From Paramacrobiotus metropolitanus (lineage: Eukaryota; Tardigrada; Eutardigrada; Parachela; Macrobiotidae), in NCBI RefSeq assembly GCF_019649055.1, contig NW_026570281.1, forward strand, positions 806,001 through 870,000: 64,000 bases of DNA, written 5' to 3'. Numbering within the stretch: position 1 is the first letter of the stretch; every line of letters begins with the position of its first letter. Shown piece by piece: positions 24,680 to 38,000 of this stretch. The position numbers and the translations under genes are program-made. The notes under the pieces were generated by a model. That model did not search any database and was not told the origin of the DNA. It saw nothing but the letters and a program-made list of their open reading frames with translations.

Positions 24680-27600
24680 GTGATGTTTGCATTCAACAAA
24701 AGCATTCAGATTTCCTGGATTCGTTTTGCGCATTCTTTAAACCGCGGAGTTTACCTACAGGCTTCATGCTGGTATTTCGCTGTGATTGAACATTAGAGAG
24801 GATAGTCTTGACATTTTATTTCGAGGATTTTCGTTCTGTAACTTTCTTCGAAAGGTTTTTATCTGCGGTCAAAATAATCCTCACGATTCTATGTCGTATT
24901 GTACAGTTGACGATATTCTACAAAGTACTAGCATAGTAATTGGAAATTGTTTCCGTTTGGTGACCAATAAAATCAACTTTTGTGGTCGTTGATGAGACTT
25001 AATTGAGAGAGCAGCAAATATTTGGAAAACGTATCTTGTTAACCGGCCTGAATCTTTGAATGATCCAAGTGTATATAAAACGAATTCGATGTGCTCAGGA
25101 TATAGTGAAACACACCATGACCGGCAACTATTTCCGTACAGGAACGTTTGTTCGTCTGATGCGGTGTGTGTCTCATCAGCGTACAGATACACGGCACTGT
25201 TGACAGATTAACAGACAGGTCGTTGCTCGTTAGGGGAAGACTGGTGAACCGCGAAGCTAATCGCACACGATGAGCAGCAGCCGTGCAGTGCGGAGCTTCC
25301 TTAATGGCGCGGAAGTGTCGTTGATAGTGGAGTATGCTTCCTCATTGCCGACTGGCACTGGCAAGAGTTGCCAGTGGCGGGCCAAGAACCCTCTCTTCTG
25401 TGTGTTCTTTCAGGTCGATTGCGTTTAAGCCGCCGCGGTCGGACTAGGGAGCAGCGGGTAAGGGGGAGCCATTTAGCTGGACGGTCCACTTGGGTCCGCT
25501 TGTGACAAGAAGACTCTTCTATGTTTGAGCGCTGGCCACTTAGTGGCTGGTTGGCGTGCGTTCGTACCAGTGCGGTGTGCGCTTTGCCCAGTCAAGTGAA
25601 CGCTGTGGAAGCATCGGAATTAATTACTTGTCATTACAAGTTGAATTAATTGCCGTCATTGAGGGATTGAGAGCTGAGTGCCGCCAGTAAACGGGGGATT
25701 ACGCAAATCAACCGAGATAGCACTCGATGTTGCTGCGAAAAACTCGAAAAAGCATTCTAGAGAAGGACGATCGAAAAGAAGTGTTTAAAACATATTGCGA
25801 AATAGATGCCCGATCCAGCTGAATAAAGTACAGAAAGTTGAAGATAAGAAGATAAGAACTCGGAATAAGGATCGACTTGTAATGCTACATCGTTATTGAA
25901 ACAGCCATTTTTGGAATATCTGAACCTGTTTTCTGTAGCCGATCTTCTGGTTAATTTGAAAGAGCTTAAATAAAATGATTTTAAGCTTGAAATTGGTAAA
26001 AGTTCAACTTCGATCATGTGAAATAACGGATAAGAAGCAATACCGTTACGTAATGGCGCTAACTACCCACTGTATTTATAAGTGGCTGCAGTATCATTCA
26101 AAGGAATCTTTTTTGCTGTTCTTTCTGTGGATTTTGTAATTAATTCGCTAGCAAGTTTGTGAACATTTTACCGATTCGAAATGGGAAGTCAATTTCCTTG
26201 CATTCGTGGAAATTGCTAGGGTGCATGTTATAATAAACTGCAACCGCAAAGGCGTTTTCCGGTCGTCACCTGTCGTCTAAATGGGTCAAGCGTTACAATT
26301 TTGCCACTGTGTATCGCAACAGATGCCCGCACACGGTAGTTCTGGTATTGTTGACATACAGGGCTGGGATTATGATTCTGCATCAGCATAAACAAGTACG
26401 CGGCAGAGTTTAATATGGTTTAGTGTATCGTTTGCAGCGAAAGCCCCCGCTAAAACTTCAATCGGGAGAAATTAAATTGCGGAAGTCAATTTAGCGCGTT
26501 TGTTGTGTTGCGCAATTGATTTGCCCAAGCGCATTCAAGGTCTATTGAGCAAAGCGTCTTAGCGTTTGTTTTAAAGGGTAAATTAAACATTACATATGAA
26601 GGATTGATTTTTGTGTCGCACGCTAATATAACGGAAAAGGAGCGTGTTGACATGCGGTACAATGATAGATGATAACAGAAATGATTCTATGTGACGGTGT
26701 ACGTAGTTCGACAATTGGATGCTGGGCACATTTGCTTAACGGATCCGTCCTGCACGTTCACCTGGTGTTCGGCGTTCCACATCATGAGCGCCAATAAATA
26801 TATCCAAAAGAGAATATCAGTCTGATGTGTGTGCCACAAATAAGTTAGCTTCAGTGTACAACGCACCATTTCCGGTACGAGCGCAGTCATTAGTGAGGTT
26901 CTCGTTGACTTCGAAGATGGACATGAGCGTCTGGTAGTGGTATTAACACGTGGTTTTTTAATGGCTTGGAACACAAGTGTGATTAGATGATAAGTGTGAT
27001 TAAATTCCAAATGTCTTAATAAAAAAAACAATCACATAAAAAATTATGAAACACATAAAAATTATACTCAGAGTAAGGCCTTTGGGGTTGGTATTTTTTA
27101 ATCAAGGTTTATGAATTAAAATAGAAAAAGGAGATACAGCGGAGCTGGAACGTTGTACAATTTCAGTATTTTGAAATTTGATGCTAAAAACTTGCGCTGA
27201 GCGACATTATTGCATCTTTGCAAATTTTCCGCGTTTCCGATCAGCCTTTTTAAGTGTTTGCTGTATGCCTTCACCGCTCTAATAACAGATTGTGGAACAT
27301 GTGGTAGCTATTGAAATAAAAAAATAAATTGCCTACATGCGTATCTGTATTTAAGGCTGTAGCAAATGATCGATTCATGTCGGTTGGGTCATTATTCTTT
27401 TCTTCCCGGCATATTAAACGGAAATCCATTCGGGACATGAAGTGTGATTTATTGATAAATCGTGTGCGAATGTACGAGTAGAAGTATAGATAGATGCCAA
27501 AAGTGCGATTCGCTGCGGTGGCATTTATTTGGCAATAGTTTTTGGTGGTCATTGTCAACGATGGCTTATTTTGCCTGCGGCGTCGTGCTACGGTTAGCAT

Positions 27601-29060
27601 TTAAGAATTCCTAACAGATTTTTACTGCTGACGGTACGAATTATGCAGCGGGCCCGCTCTTATGTAATTGTTTGATTAATACCGGTCCAAGGAAAATGAA
27701 AAATCAACGCACAGTCTGCTAATTGGACAGTTTGTCAGTCTTTTCGACATGGACTTCATTTATTAACTGATTATTTCTGGATTAGTTGCCGGTAATTGTT
27801 TTATGAAGTGACCGTTTTTACGTTTCACTGTTTTAGAACCGGTGTGAACGCTTTTGCTTTTACACCTATATTTAAAAATTTAAGAATACATTTTCCAAAA
27901 ATTAACTGCAGTTTTCGTTTAATGGGGTTTGAATTAAAAATTATGCCATGTTAACTCAATATTCAAGTTTGAAAACGCTCGAATATTGTACAGATAGTTC
28001 TGTAGATTTGATAATATCATAAATCACCATAATGATTTAATACAACAGTTATGCATTTTTCTGTTGGCATGAAATGATTTAAATAGCCGTGATGTAACGG
28101 AACACACGCCGTGCAACTTACGACCGACAACATTTTGATTAGAAATTTTCTGAATGGCAAATATTCATGGTTTTGCCTAATACAGCCCAGTGGCATGTTT
28201 GGCAGAGAGATCGCCGTGGCCAGTAGGCCAAACGCAGAATCTCTAAACAACAACAAGACAATTCCGCACCAAAAAGAAAGCCCCACTGTTTGGCACTCTC
28301 TCCTCGCCCGGCAATTTGACAACAAAAGAAGCAGCGACAGTAAAAATATTCTAATGTTGGAAAAGTGATCAGCTCATCGCTGCATTTTGCCAGACATTTT
28401 CCTTTCGAAGCCCAAAGATGCTGTGACCGAGAAAAAAAACACTGGGTACTCTCCATTGGTTCTAAACTTCCAATAGAAAAGCCGATGCGATGCTTTTTTC
28501 CTCGGTATTACAATAATTTTGATGTTTTTGTGTCGAATCCGCGCAAAATGTATGAATGGTATACCAGCGGAGGTGGGGTTAGACTCTGCTATTGGCCGGC
28601 GCCGGAGTCTGATAATAAGTTGTTGGGCCAGTTTGGCCAGCTCAGATTGGTACAGTAGCAGGCGTTTTTGTCCGCGGCAGGTAGTTTCAGTTTTAGTAGT
28701 GATTGCTTGTGCCGTGTGTGACTGTGTTATATGATTGTGTGTGTCTTAAGGATCCATCAAAAGAGGTCGATGTGATTAGACGATCGAGCAGGCAGTGTGT
28801 TTTTTCTCCATAAAGCCCCTGCCACTGTTTGCCCTCTTACTGATCCCCAACCGATCCGATCCGTTCCATCCGGTCATTTTGGCATTGGTGGGGGCGCGCA
28901 CGCACAATGCCGCTTTCCGCATGGGAAAGTACAGCGAGCCGGACGTTTACCGCGCGCTGAACATCATCGCACTGCATTTCGTCTCTATGGAATACTCATT
29001 GCATTATTCATGATTGTGGAGCGTGTGTATTGATGGGAGAGTTGTGATAGCACGCGTGAT
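24680..29060. other. large non-coding region upstream of the SEA/TSP1/LDLa gene
   Basis: About 4.4 kb without a supported coding exon. Scattered open frames of 60-110 codons lie on both strands, but none has a family signal or in-phase splice partners. It probably contains AASDHPPT 3' sequence plus the promoter, and possibly 5' untranslated exons, of the large downstream gene. A GC-richer stretch at 28780-29060 just before the start codon looks like transcribed 5' leader and contains short upstream ATG frames. Confidence 0.45.
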
Positions 29061-32000
29061 ATGGAAGAAGACGACTGGGATAATCCGGCACCGCCGCTAT
29101 CCCGCAGTGACCGCATCCAGCGGATCACCTCACCCGACAGCACACTGCAGCGCCCACCGCGGGCGGTGGCTCCCACGGGCCATCCGCCCGTTTTCCATGT
29201 GGGATCCACGGGTTCATTGGCCCGCTCAGCGCAGCAGCAGCAACTGCAGTTAGCCGCCGGCTTCCATCCCCTGGATGTCGGTCTCCTCGATCCGGGGCAT
29301 GTGGCCACCCTGCGGCGGCAAGCGCACTTGCTGGCCCTGCAAGCAGCTCACACTAACTCCCTGCCCCGCGGCGGCGTCAATCCTCAGTTTGGGCTGCCGG
29401 TCCCGGTCTCGCCCACCACGTCGCATCGCATCCTGAATCAGCGGTACAAACAGGCTGCCAGCCTCCCGCCCACCGCTGGCACGAGGGTGACCAGTCCAAC
29501 GGCGGCGGCACAGCGGCTGGAGATGGGCCTGGACAAGGAGGGAACGCTGCGCAGGGGGCCGTATTGGGGGCAGGTCAATGGGAGTTATGATCCCTATTCG
29601 GTGGCCGGAGGCGGGACGGGAGGATATCCGGGCGACGGGAGCACCTCCAGTTACGCCCGGGTGGGACATAATCGCCAGAGTGGACTACCATCACATCCGC
29701 CGCAACCACAGGTAAACGGCATGTGCAACATTTTTCTAGTCTTTTAACTGAAATTTTTTAGCATTTCTGGATATTTTATTAACACAATTTTTTACGTTTC
29801 GGTTTATTTCCGGTTTCGGTTTTGCCCGGTAGATGCTGGATTCGTAAATAGGGTTTCAACTGTTTTTATGGAAATAGTTTGCCGTTTGTATTTTTTTGAA
29901 ATTTTTATGTTTTCTGCCATTTTATTCATCATAATTGGTTTTGGAGGAAAGGATTAGAGTGAATTGTTACATCGTATCGTGTGATGTAATCGGAATTAAG
30001 GCTTTTCACTGTCGATTGTCGCTGGGAGGCAGAGTTGTCTTGTTCGCTGTGCACTCAGTGCAGTGTATAGAAAGAGAGAAAGAAAAAAGTGCGTGGCCCC
30101 GTTTAGAAGTAGACCAGTGTGACCATGTAAGCCGTGATGTTGATCAATCAGCGCTAATCGTTGATTGTTTGTCGCTTCTCAATCTCATTCGCTCTGTGAT
30201 TTATCGTGATGCTGTGTGGCTGTTGGTTTTTGGAACCGGCAGAAATAAAGAGAAATATGAACAATGGTATATATTCTGGAACGGCCTTACGAACGTGTTG
30301 TTGGAGCATTTTGAGTGAGAATAAGATTTTTACGAACATATTTATACATTTTTATAATTTTTTTCCTTAGGTAATACCTACATTGATTTTTTTAAATTGC
30401 TTTAACAAAAAGATGGGCTTCTTTTTTGAACTGAATTTCAAGAAAAGTCCTCTTAGAAACAGTAAAATGTAATACTTAATTACAGGAGGAAAATCATAGT
30501 AGCTGTTTATAGATTTCTTATTTGTTTACCCATAACGCATGGGTTTGTTCATGGAATTGTTGGAATTATCATTTTTTGAAACGGATGACAACGGCAGGTG
30601 AAAGATGATTATCTGTTCTGCTGGTCATAATTTCTGAGCTCAGCAGAAAAATCGTGGAGATGGAGATGAGACAGTAGCGAGCGCATAACACAGCGGGCCC
30701 GGAATGACAGGTGGCTAGCGCAGGCAGTAGTCGCAACAAGAGCAACTGAAGCACTGCATTACGCTGTGTGCTGGTTTACATCCGCTATTTCGCTATGACG
30801 AACATTTTACATATCAGACTGGAATGACGGGTTCTTCTCTAAACAATCGTTTTCCATCGTCTTCCGCCCGGCGTCACAATGCCAGTCAGTGCGCATACAG
30901 TGAGCTGTAACCATTTGGAAATTAAAATTCGTCACGATCCTAGAAATTTCGAAAGTGTGCAAACCGGTAAAATTGAATGCGATTTGTACTGGCTGAAATT
31001 TATAGAAATCATCAGCTCGTTGCACTAAAAGAAAGCCAAGCTTTGAACATTTGCATTTGAATTTAGGAGGTGAAAAAACTGACGGCAACAGCAGCAGTAA
31101 AATAAAGCCGGGTTAATCGCTGAAAGAAAATGTTTATTATTATTTGTCCTCGTAATGCAACAAAAATTAGTCACGTGTCCGCTTTTAATTGTATAAGTTG
31201 GCGATTATATTGCCGTTTGATAAACACTTATGTGTATAAGACAACGGCACGAACACAGGGGGAAACTGCACATAGAGAACCGAAACCAGTATAACGTTTG
31301 CTTATATAAAATCGGCGCTCGCTCGCCGGAGCATGATAGTCTGTGTCCATTGGACAGGTTAAAAAAGCGGTCCATACCGCTGTCATATGGTACAAATCGG
31401 TGGTGGTACAGATAGGTAACATGGAAAGTCGTCAGTTGTGTCTGGGGTGGCGGGTGAATAGCGCCGTCGCCGAGAGATAGGGGAGCACTCGGCAATCAAT
31501 ATTGATAAATAAAATACACTATGTCGCCTCAGTAAATGGCATGGACCTTTCAATAAGGTTTATTTAAACTTAACACAGGGATAGTACACTCACCTATAGA
31601 CTAATTTGTAATCAAAGCATCTCTCTCTCCGGTGCGAAAGTCACTTTTCACTTGAGGGAAACAATCAGAGCAGCCGTTAGAAATATTGGTGTGGGTTACA
31701 GTTTTCCTCTTTATGGTCATGATGTTGAATAGGTGAATTGTGAAATTTAGTGGCAATTATTTCTGTGGTTATTCTCATCGTATCCGCTTTCCTGCAAAAT
31801 GGGCAGAAGGGAGTGAGGGAGAGCAGGTGCGGCGGAATTGTGTGTGCTGTGCTTCAGTGCGATATGTTCGTCAACGCAGCCGGCGTCGTCCATTCGCCGC
31901 CTGTTGCTGCTGCGGCGGCGGTTAATACGGTAGCGGCTGCAGCCGGAGCACCTGTGGAGTATTATGGCGATCGGATGGTCAGGATGTTCCCCCCGGCACT

Positions 32001-35000
32001 CCCTCCCGATTATTTCAACCATCAGACTGGTCAGGTGTACATGGTGCCCTACATACAGGTGGGAGAGGCATATAATAGCCGACTTGGGTTGGTCAACAGT
32101 CACCTGTGAAGTGGTCTTTTATTCAAAAGCCAGTGGGAATACTTTTTAAAAAATCGTTTAGTTTACGTTCTGACGCAAAATAATAATAATACAGAATACG
32201 GATATTGAATGCAGTCGTGTGTCTTGACTTGCTTATTTGTACTTCACGTAAATAATAAATTAACTTATTCTGTACGAATCAAGGCACTGTTAATTTGCGT
32301 AGATTTTTATTTTTTGTTAAATCAGCTTTATTATTATGACAGTTGCTTTTTGTTAATTATTGCTTTTTGCTTTCTGTTTTTTGTTTGGTTTTATATTTTC
32401 TGTGTTTGCCTCGAATTTTTTTGAATAAGTTTTCGGTCGCGTGTAATAAAAGCCGGGTTGGTCAGTGAAAAGTGAGATGTCTGGGAAATGCCGTTGCTTG
32501 AAGATCGCGCGTATTGTGCCGGCACGGTGATTATAGCGTTAAAAAGTTTCCGTATTGTTTCTTCCGTTGGTGTTTGTTTTATTTGGAGTCGGAATTGAAT
32601 TCTTCAGTGTATGGAATTTCGTCAACAAGCTCGATTTACTCTCAAGTTACCAGCCAGCAACTTCCGCGTGCTCGCTGCACTGTAAATTGGTTTGTTATGC
32701 TCTGGGTTCATCTAGCACGAACAGGTAGTTAATAGTCCGTGCTGCTGCGGCTTATGCCAACGCAAATTCTCATTGCTCGCCATGATCGGGCGTTTCTTCG
32801 CAAGATTAACAGTGTTCGCGAGAAACCCGCGATTGGCCCTTCAATATTGAGTGTCTTATTAATGGTTATTTTTTAACAGTTTAACTTTTCGAAAGTAACA
32901 TTTGAAGTACATTTAGAAAAACTCAGTACACAAAATTATGTAGCTTCTGCTGTACATTGAACTGTTGTGGATTCTTCAGTATGTATCTGTTTTTGCCGGC
33001 TTTAGTAATCCTTGTGGCCAAGGTGAAACTGTCTTAATGACTTAGGGTTAACTGTTAGAAAATTTTCAGGAAATTCTGGAGACTTCGGCTATACTTATTG
33101 AGAACCAGCCAACCAGGATAAAAATTTAATGAAAATTTCTGCTAACAGGAGCCATTAACAAAAAAATCGAATTACCAGTTTCGATTTTGTTGAAGAAGAG
33201 TTGAAACTTGACAGATTGAGTAATTTTGGAGAACTTGTCTAATTTGTCAGGTGAAGTCAAGATTGTTGCACGGCTTTCTTTTCTGTTTTTAAGTGCGCCA
33301 GATTACATGCTTGTTAGTTGTTTTTTGCTTGAATGGCTTTTTTATGAAGCGAATAAAAATTGTGGTTGTGGGTTTGTTCGTTGGTAGTTGCAAATGAGGC
33401 TGAAGACAATAGCGGGCATCCATCTGCCTACCTTAAACGATGGCTAGAGAGAAGAGAGACAATGTTGATTACGCTGCGTGTGTGTACATGATTGTTTGTC
33501 CGTGGCGATGGAGTGGTCAACAAGTGCGGAGGCAGTTTGGTTAGAGTAACCAAGAAACAATCAAGTGGCGGCTGCATGGTCTGACGTAATGAACCCATAC
33601 TGATTGGGAAACGGGTCTGGAGGCCGGTTCGGCTGATAAACTTTATTTAATCCACTCACTTGATCCAATCGGCTGGGTAAACAGCGTGTTAATTATGCGG
33701 CCGGGACTCTTTAACACGCGCATGACACCGAAATCTGGACATTGCCCGCCATGTACATGTTGGACAGGAACACTGTGTAATTGTTCGCCGGGGCACACAG
33801 AGAGGTTTAAGCAGGGCAGTGTGCGCTGTGCACCGTACAGGTCGGACGGTTACGACGTGAGATTTCTTTCGAGGAAATCCAAGTGTGTTGATTAATAAAC
33901 AAATGGAATTAGTACCGGTTTTTTGCGTGTTTCGACATTGTATGGCCGCTAGCATGTTACATCGGATGAGGAATCATTTAATGCGGAACGAAAGATAAAA
34001 GCTAATGACTTAGTTAAGCACGGGCAAGTCTTTCAAAGCAAAAAAAACAAGGAATTGTAAAAATAAACTGTGGAATATGCTTTGTGCGTGCCTACGGGCA
34101 GCCGTAATTCGTAAGGACAGCAGCCGCGTCACGGCAAGTATGTAAATCAACCAAAATAGTAGTGCTATAACCCACCTTAAATGATAGCTTACTAAGTATT
34201 TAGACCCAACGTTATCATGTTTTCGTAAGGGATAGGATCCTCATCTGCGGGGGGGAGGGATTTTAAAGCAAAAATAAAAATGACCGCTCCGTGGGATTTT
34301 TATTTCGGGGTGGGCTTCTGATGGAGGAACGGTCATCTATCTGTAAAATACGGTAGGTTCAGATGAATTTAATTCCAAAATTTTTTTATCATGATATTTT
34401 TCTTTCTATCATATTTCGAAATACGTTTGATAATTTGTTAGTGTGGAAAAGCAGTACACTTCTCGTCATGGCACAAAATGCGAGGAATAGCACAGGTGGT
34501 GCTGAAATGGGGAACCGGCGTACGAATGGCGCTGAGGGCCATATCAAACTCGTTATGCCGCTTTGCGCTTTTTTGCCGGATAATTTTCACCATCGATTTA
34601 GGTTAATTATGGCTGTGTGCTAAGGTGGTTAATTTATGCGGATTTATTTCGGTTGAGACAGTATTATGCAATGTGCGTGTGTTTGTGTGTGCAGCAGGCT
34701 GGCAGCCCTGCTAGCACGATATAGTTCGGATCTGTTTATTAGCTTCGATTATGAATAATATATTGTATCAAAGTCGTTGGGCGCGTTTTTCATGCGGTGA
34801 AGAATATGTAACTGCTGCTTTTGTCTGACGGACATTTTGGGCACACGCAAATTTGGCGCATAATGAACATTTCGAGTACTATATCGGATAATCAGATATG
34901 ATAAATGGCAGGTGACAATGCTGGGGCTTGATCGCTCGTGCGGAAATAAAAATGAAACGTTCAGAAATTGTTTGTAATAATTAACTTCCGGTATAGGGAA

Positions 35001-38000
35001 GGGTTATTTGTAAAAAATTTGGAAGTTTTTTTTAAAAAAATGTGAGGACAGGTGCTTTATCCATCGGAAGTTGCTCGTGGATAGAGGATTTTCGAGAAAG
35101 TAGCCGTACCTGTAGTATCTGTATTCAATCGGAAATAAGGCTAGGTGCATTTCATTTAAAAAATATTTTTTATGAATTTGTTTTCCGAATTTTTATAATA
35201 CTGTATTTATTTGTCTTCAAAACTTTTCTTGATCTATTTATAGACTGCGGAGCCCATATACAACCTGCAGCATGACGAGAGCACCAGTCTGACCTCCCAG
35301 AAGACATCTCGCACGCAGACAAGCATGCTCACCAAATCGGCCCCCACTCCCTCCGGTTCGGGGGGCTCCGGGAGTGGGGGCTCGGGCGGCATCCCGGCAC
35401 CGAAACCCTCGATGGACGGCAGCGGTTCCACAACGTTATCAGCCTCCGCCAAATACGCCGAGTACATCTCCAGCCTGGAGAAGTATCAGCATCCACCACC
35501 GTCCAAACGGCACGTCACCTTCATCAAGTACCGCGGCCGGCAATGCACCATCGGGATGCTGGCTGTCTTCGCCCTGCTGGTCATTGGGCTGGTGGTGGCC
35601 CCTGTTGTTTACTTCACAGGTATTTTATAGTTTACACAACATTCAAAATTATAAGAATTTGATAACATTATTGTAAAGGTCTTGTTTGTGTTTAGCAGTA
35701 TGTAACTGAAGTAAGCATGCAATGTGCAGTAATAATATAATAATTATTATGTTGCCATTGAATGCTATAAAACAGTTGTTTTTGTTGTTTTATAATTTAC
35801 CTTGTTGTGACCAAATTATTTAATGAAGGTTATTAGCACTAATGTTTTGAATTGGACACTGTTAAATTCTTGCACGTCATTGAATCTTATTATTTCAGGC
35901 TTTTACGGCTGCTTAACAAAATGCAGTTAAAACGAAAATTTAATAGTCGAAATACACTTTGGTAAATTTACAACCCTTTTGAAAAGGTACTCTAAACGGA
36001 ATGCTGACAATCTGCCAGTACACTACGTTTGCCCGTTGACAGGAAGAGTAGGCTTGAGTTTGATAAAAACATATTGTTCAATTTCTCTAAAAGATCGGCG
36101 GTGAATCTTTAGCGTAGTGAAGCGCGTAGACATAAGTGTACAAGGAGCGTGAAATTTGATCTAGCGTCAATGTTTATTTTGTCTTGCTGCAGCCTTTGCC
36201 AATAAGAGTCAGAACGCGGATTCCAGTGCAGAGACGCGGCGTAAGTGGTGGTAGTCTTGAGAACAATCCCCTGTTCCCAAGACTGACACAGTGATCTGTA
36301 TTCTACAGTGACCAACTTCATCAACGGACAGATTACGCTGGACACCACGCATGGTGCCTACGCGGATCTCATGACAGATCCCGCCCGGCCCCCCGACGAC
36401 GCCGGCTTAAAACGGGTTCAACGTGATATGGAAAATTTGGTATGTGCCATTGTCTGCCGTTCTTACGTATACGAAGTACTCATCTTCGTAGTCATAGATG
36501 TTTGTTTTCATGGAATTAAAGTTTATTATTCTTAGAATTATTTCCACTTTCAATTCTCATGTTTTATTGTGTGTTTCCTTATTTCCTTAAATTAAGTCTG
36601 CCCATTTATTTCGAATATGAATAGGGATAGGCACATTTTGCACCTGACCAGCGTTTGCAAACTTCTTTGTAAAAAATGTTTTCTTTGGATTGCTCTTGAT
36701 GTGTTGAGTTTAAATAACTGCAAAGGAATACCAGAAAATACGGAGTCACTGTAGGAAAACTGTTTGTCAAATGCCATCTTTTCCCCTATAAACGACGCCA
36801 AAACGGTGGTGAGAGTGGTGGTGCTGAGTGCAGGCGCCGCTGCTCTCAAGTGGCCCAATATGGCATGAGAAGAATGAAATTCGAGACAGCCGTTCCTCAC
36901 ATTGTTGCATCTATGATTCTGTATATGATGTTGATTTTGACCATGGAGCATGTTATTGCTGATGCGGTAACTATCATACATCTTATTGCTCCTCTCTTTT
37001 GCTCAAACAGCTCAAAGATGTTCTGCATGGACCTGGCGGCTTCGCCGCTGACGAGGTGAACTCTGTGATGGTCTCGCAACCGCAGCGGTACGGCATCCAA
37101 ATCAGCGCCTGCGCCAAGGCGACTTGAATTGTTATAGGTGATAATTGTGGTTGTTTAGGCCGGACACGCATCAGATCTTCCTCCGCTTTCAAGTGCTCCT
37201 CTCCAGCTCCATGTCGTTGGACGCCGCCGAAGCCAAAACCTCCAAAGCTTTCGCCAGCGCCACCAGCACGGATCCGCTGGGGACTAATCTTAAAACCACA
37301 CCCATCATCGCCAATTCCCTCTTCTACAGAGGTAGGTGCCGCACACTCGTTTTTGTTCTGTTTGTAATATCATTACCCAAAGCGATATTTTGTGCTTTTG
37401 CCTTATTTCGCTTTAGTATCCTTAATTATGGAAACACTGTAATTGAATCAGTAAGAAAGCAGTGCTACTTCTATTTTCTGCTGGAAGATAGCCGACAACC
37501 TGTAAAAGTTGTTTCATTCATCGCGTGAACCACTACGTTGTTAGACATTTTGCCGTAATAGTGGCCGGTCCACTCGTTTTGACAAATTATTATGTCATAC
37601 GGCACTAGTGGTGATTAGCGAAACGCACACGTGCACTCGACATGTCAAACAAGGAAGCTGCACCAGCGTTGACTGGAGTGCTGCTGATCGAGACCGAGCA
37701 CGATCGGCTGCCAGCATCATTGTTTGCACAGCGCGGTCGATTCTAACTAACCAAAGCCCGTTCTGTCGCCGGGCCAATTAGTTAATCACTACTGCGTAAA
37801 ACAATCACGTTGCACCACCACGCAACATGTATACAATTTGGCGTTAATACACCATCTCCTCTTTTCCAGCGGTTCCGCAGTCCAACTCCACCTCCGCCGC
37901 TGCTGCGGACTTGCAGTTGCTTCCGCCGATCGATGACACCGGGAATGCGCCGCGACCGACACCCACACTGCGCCATCCGACCGTGGGAACCACCGGCAGC

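Noticed and set aside
31750-31857. hydrophobic leader-like frame ([16 protein letters not shown]) before exon 2 of the SEA gene
   Set aside because: It lies upstream of a good acceptor (GTGCTTCAG) and the exon joins in phase 0 from 31858. An alternative first exon is possible, but nothing else supports it.
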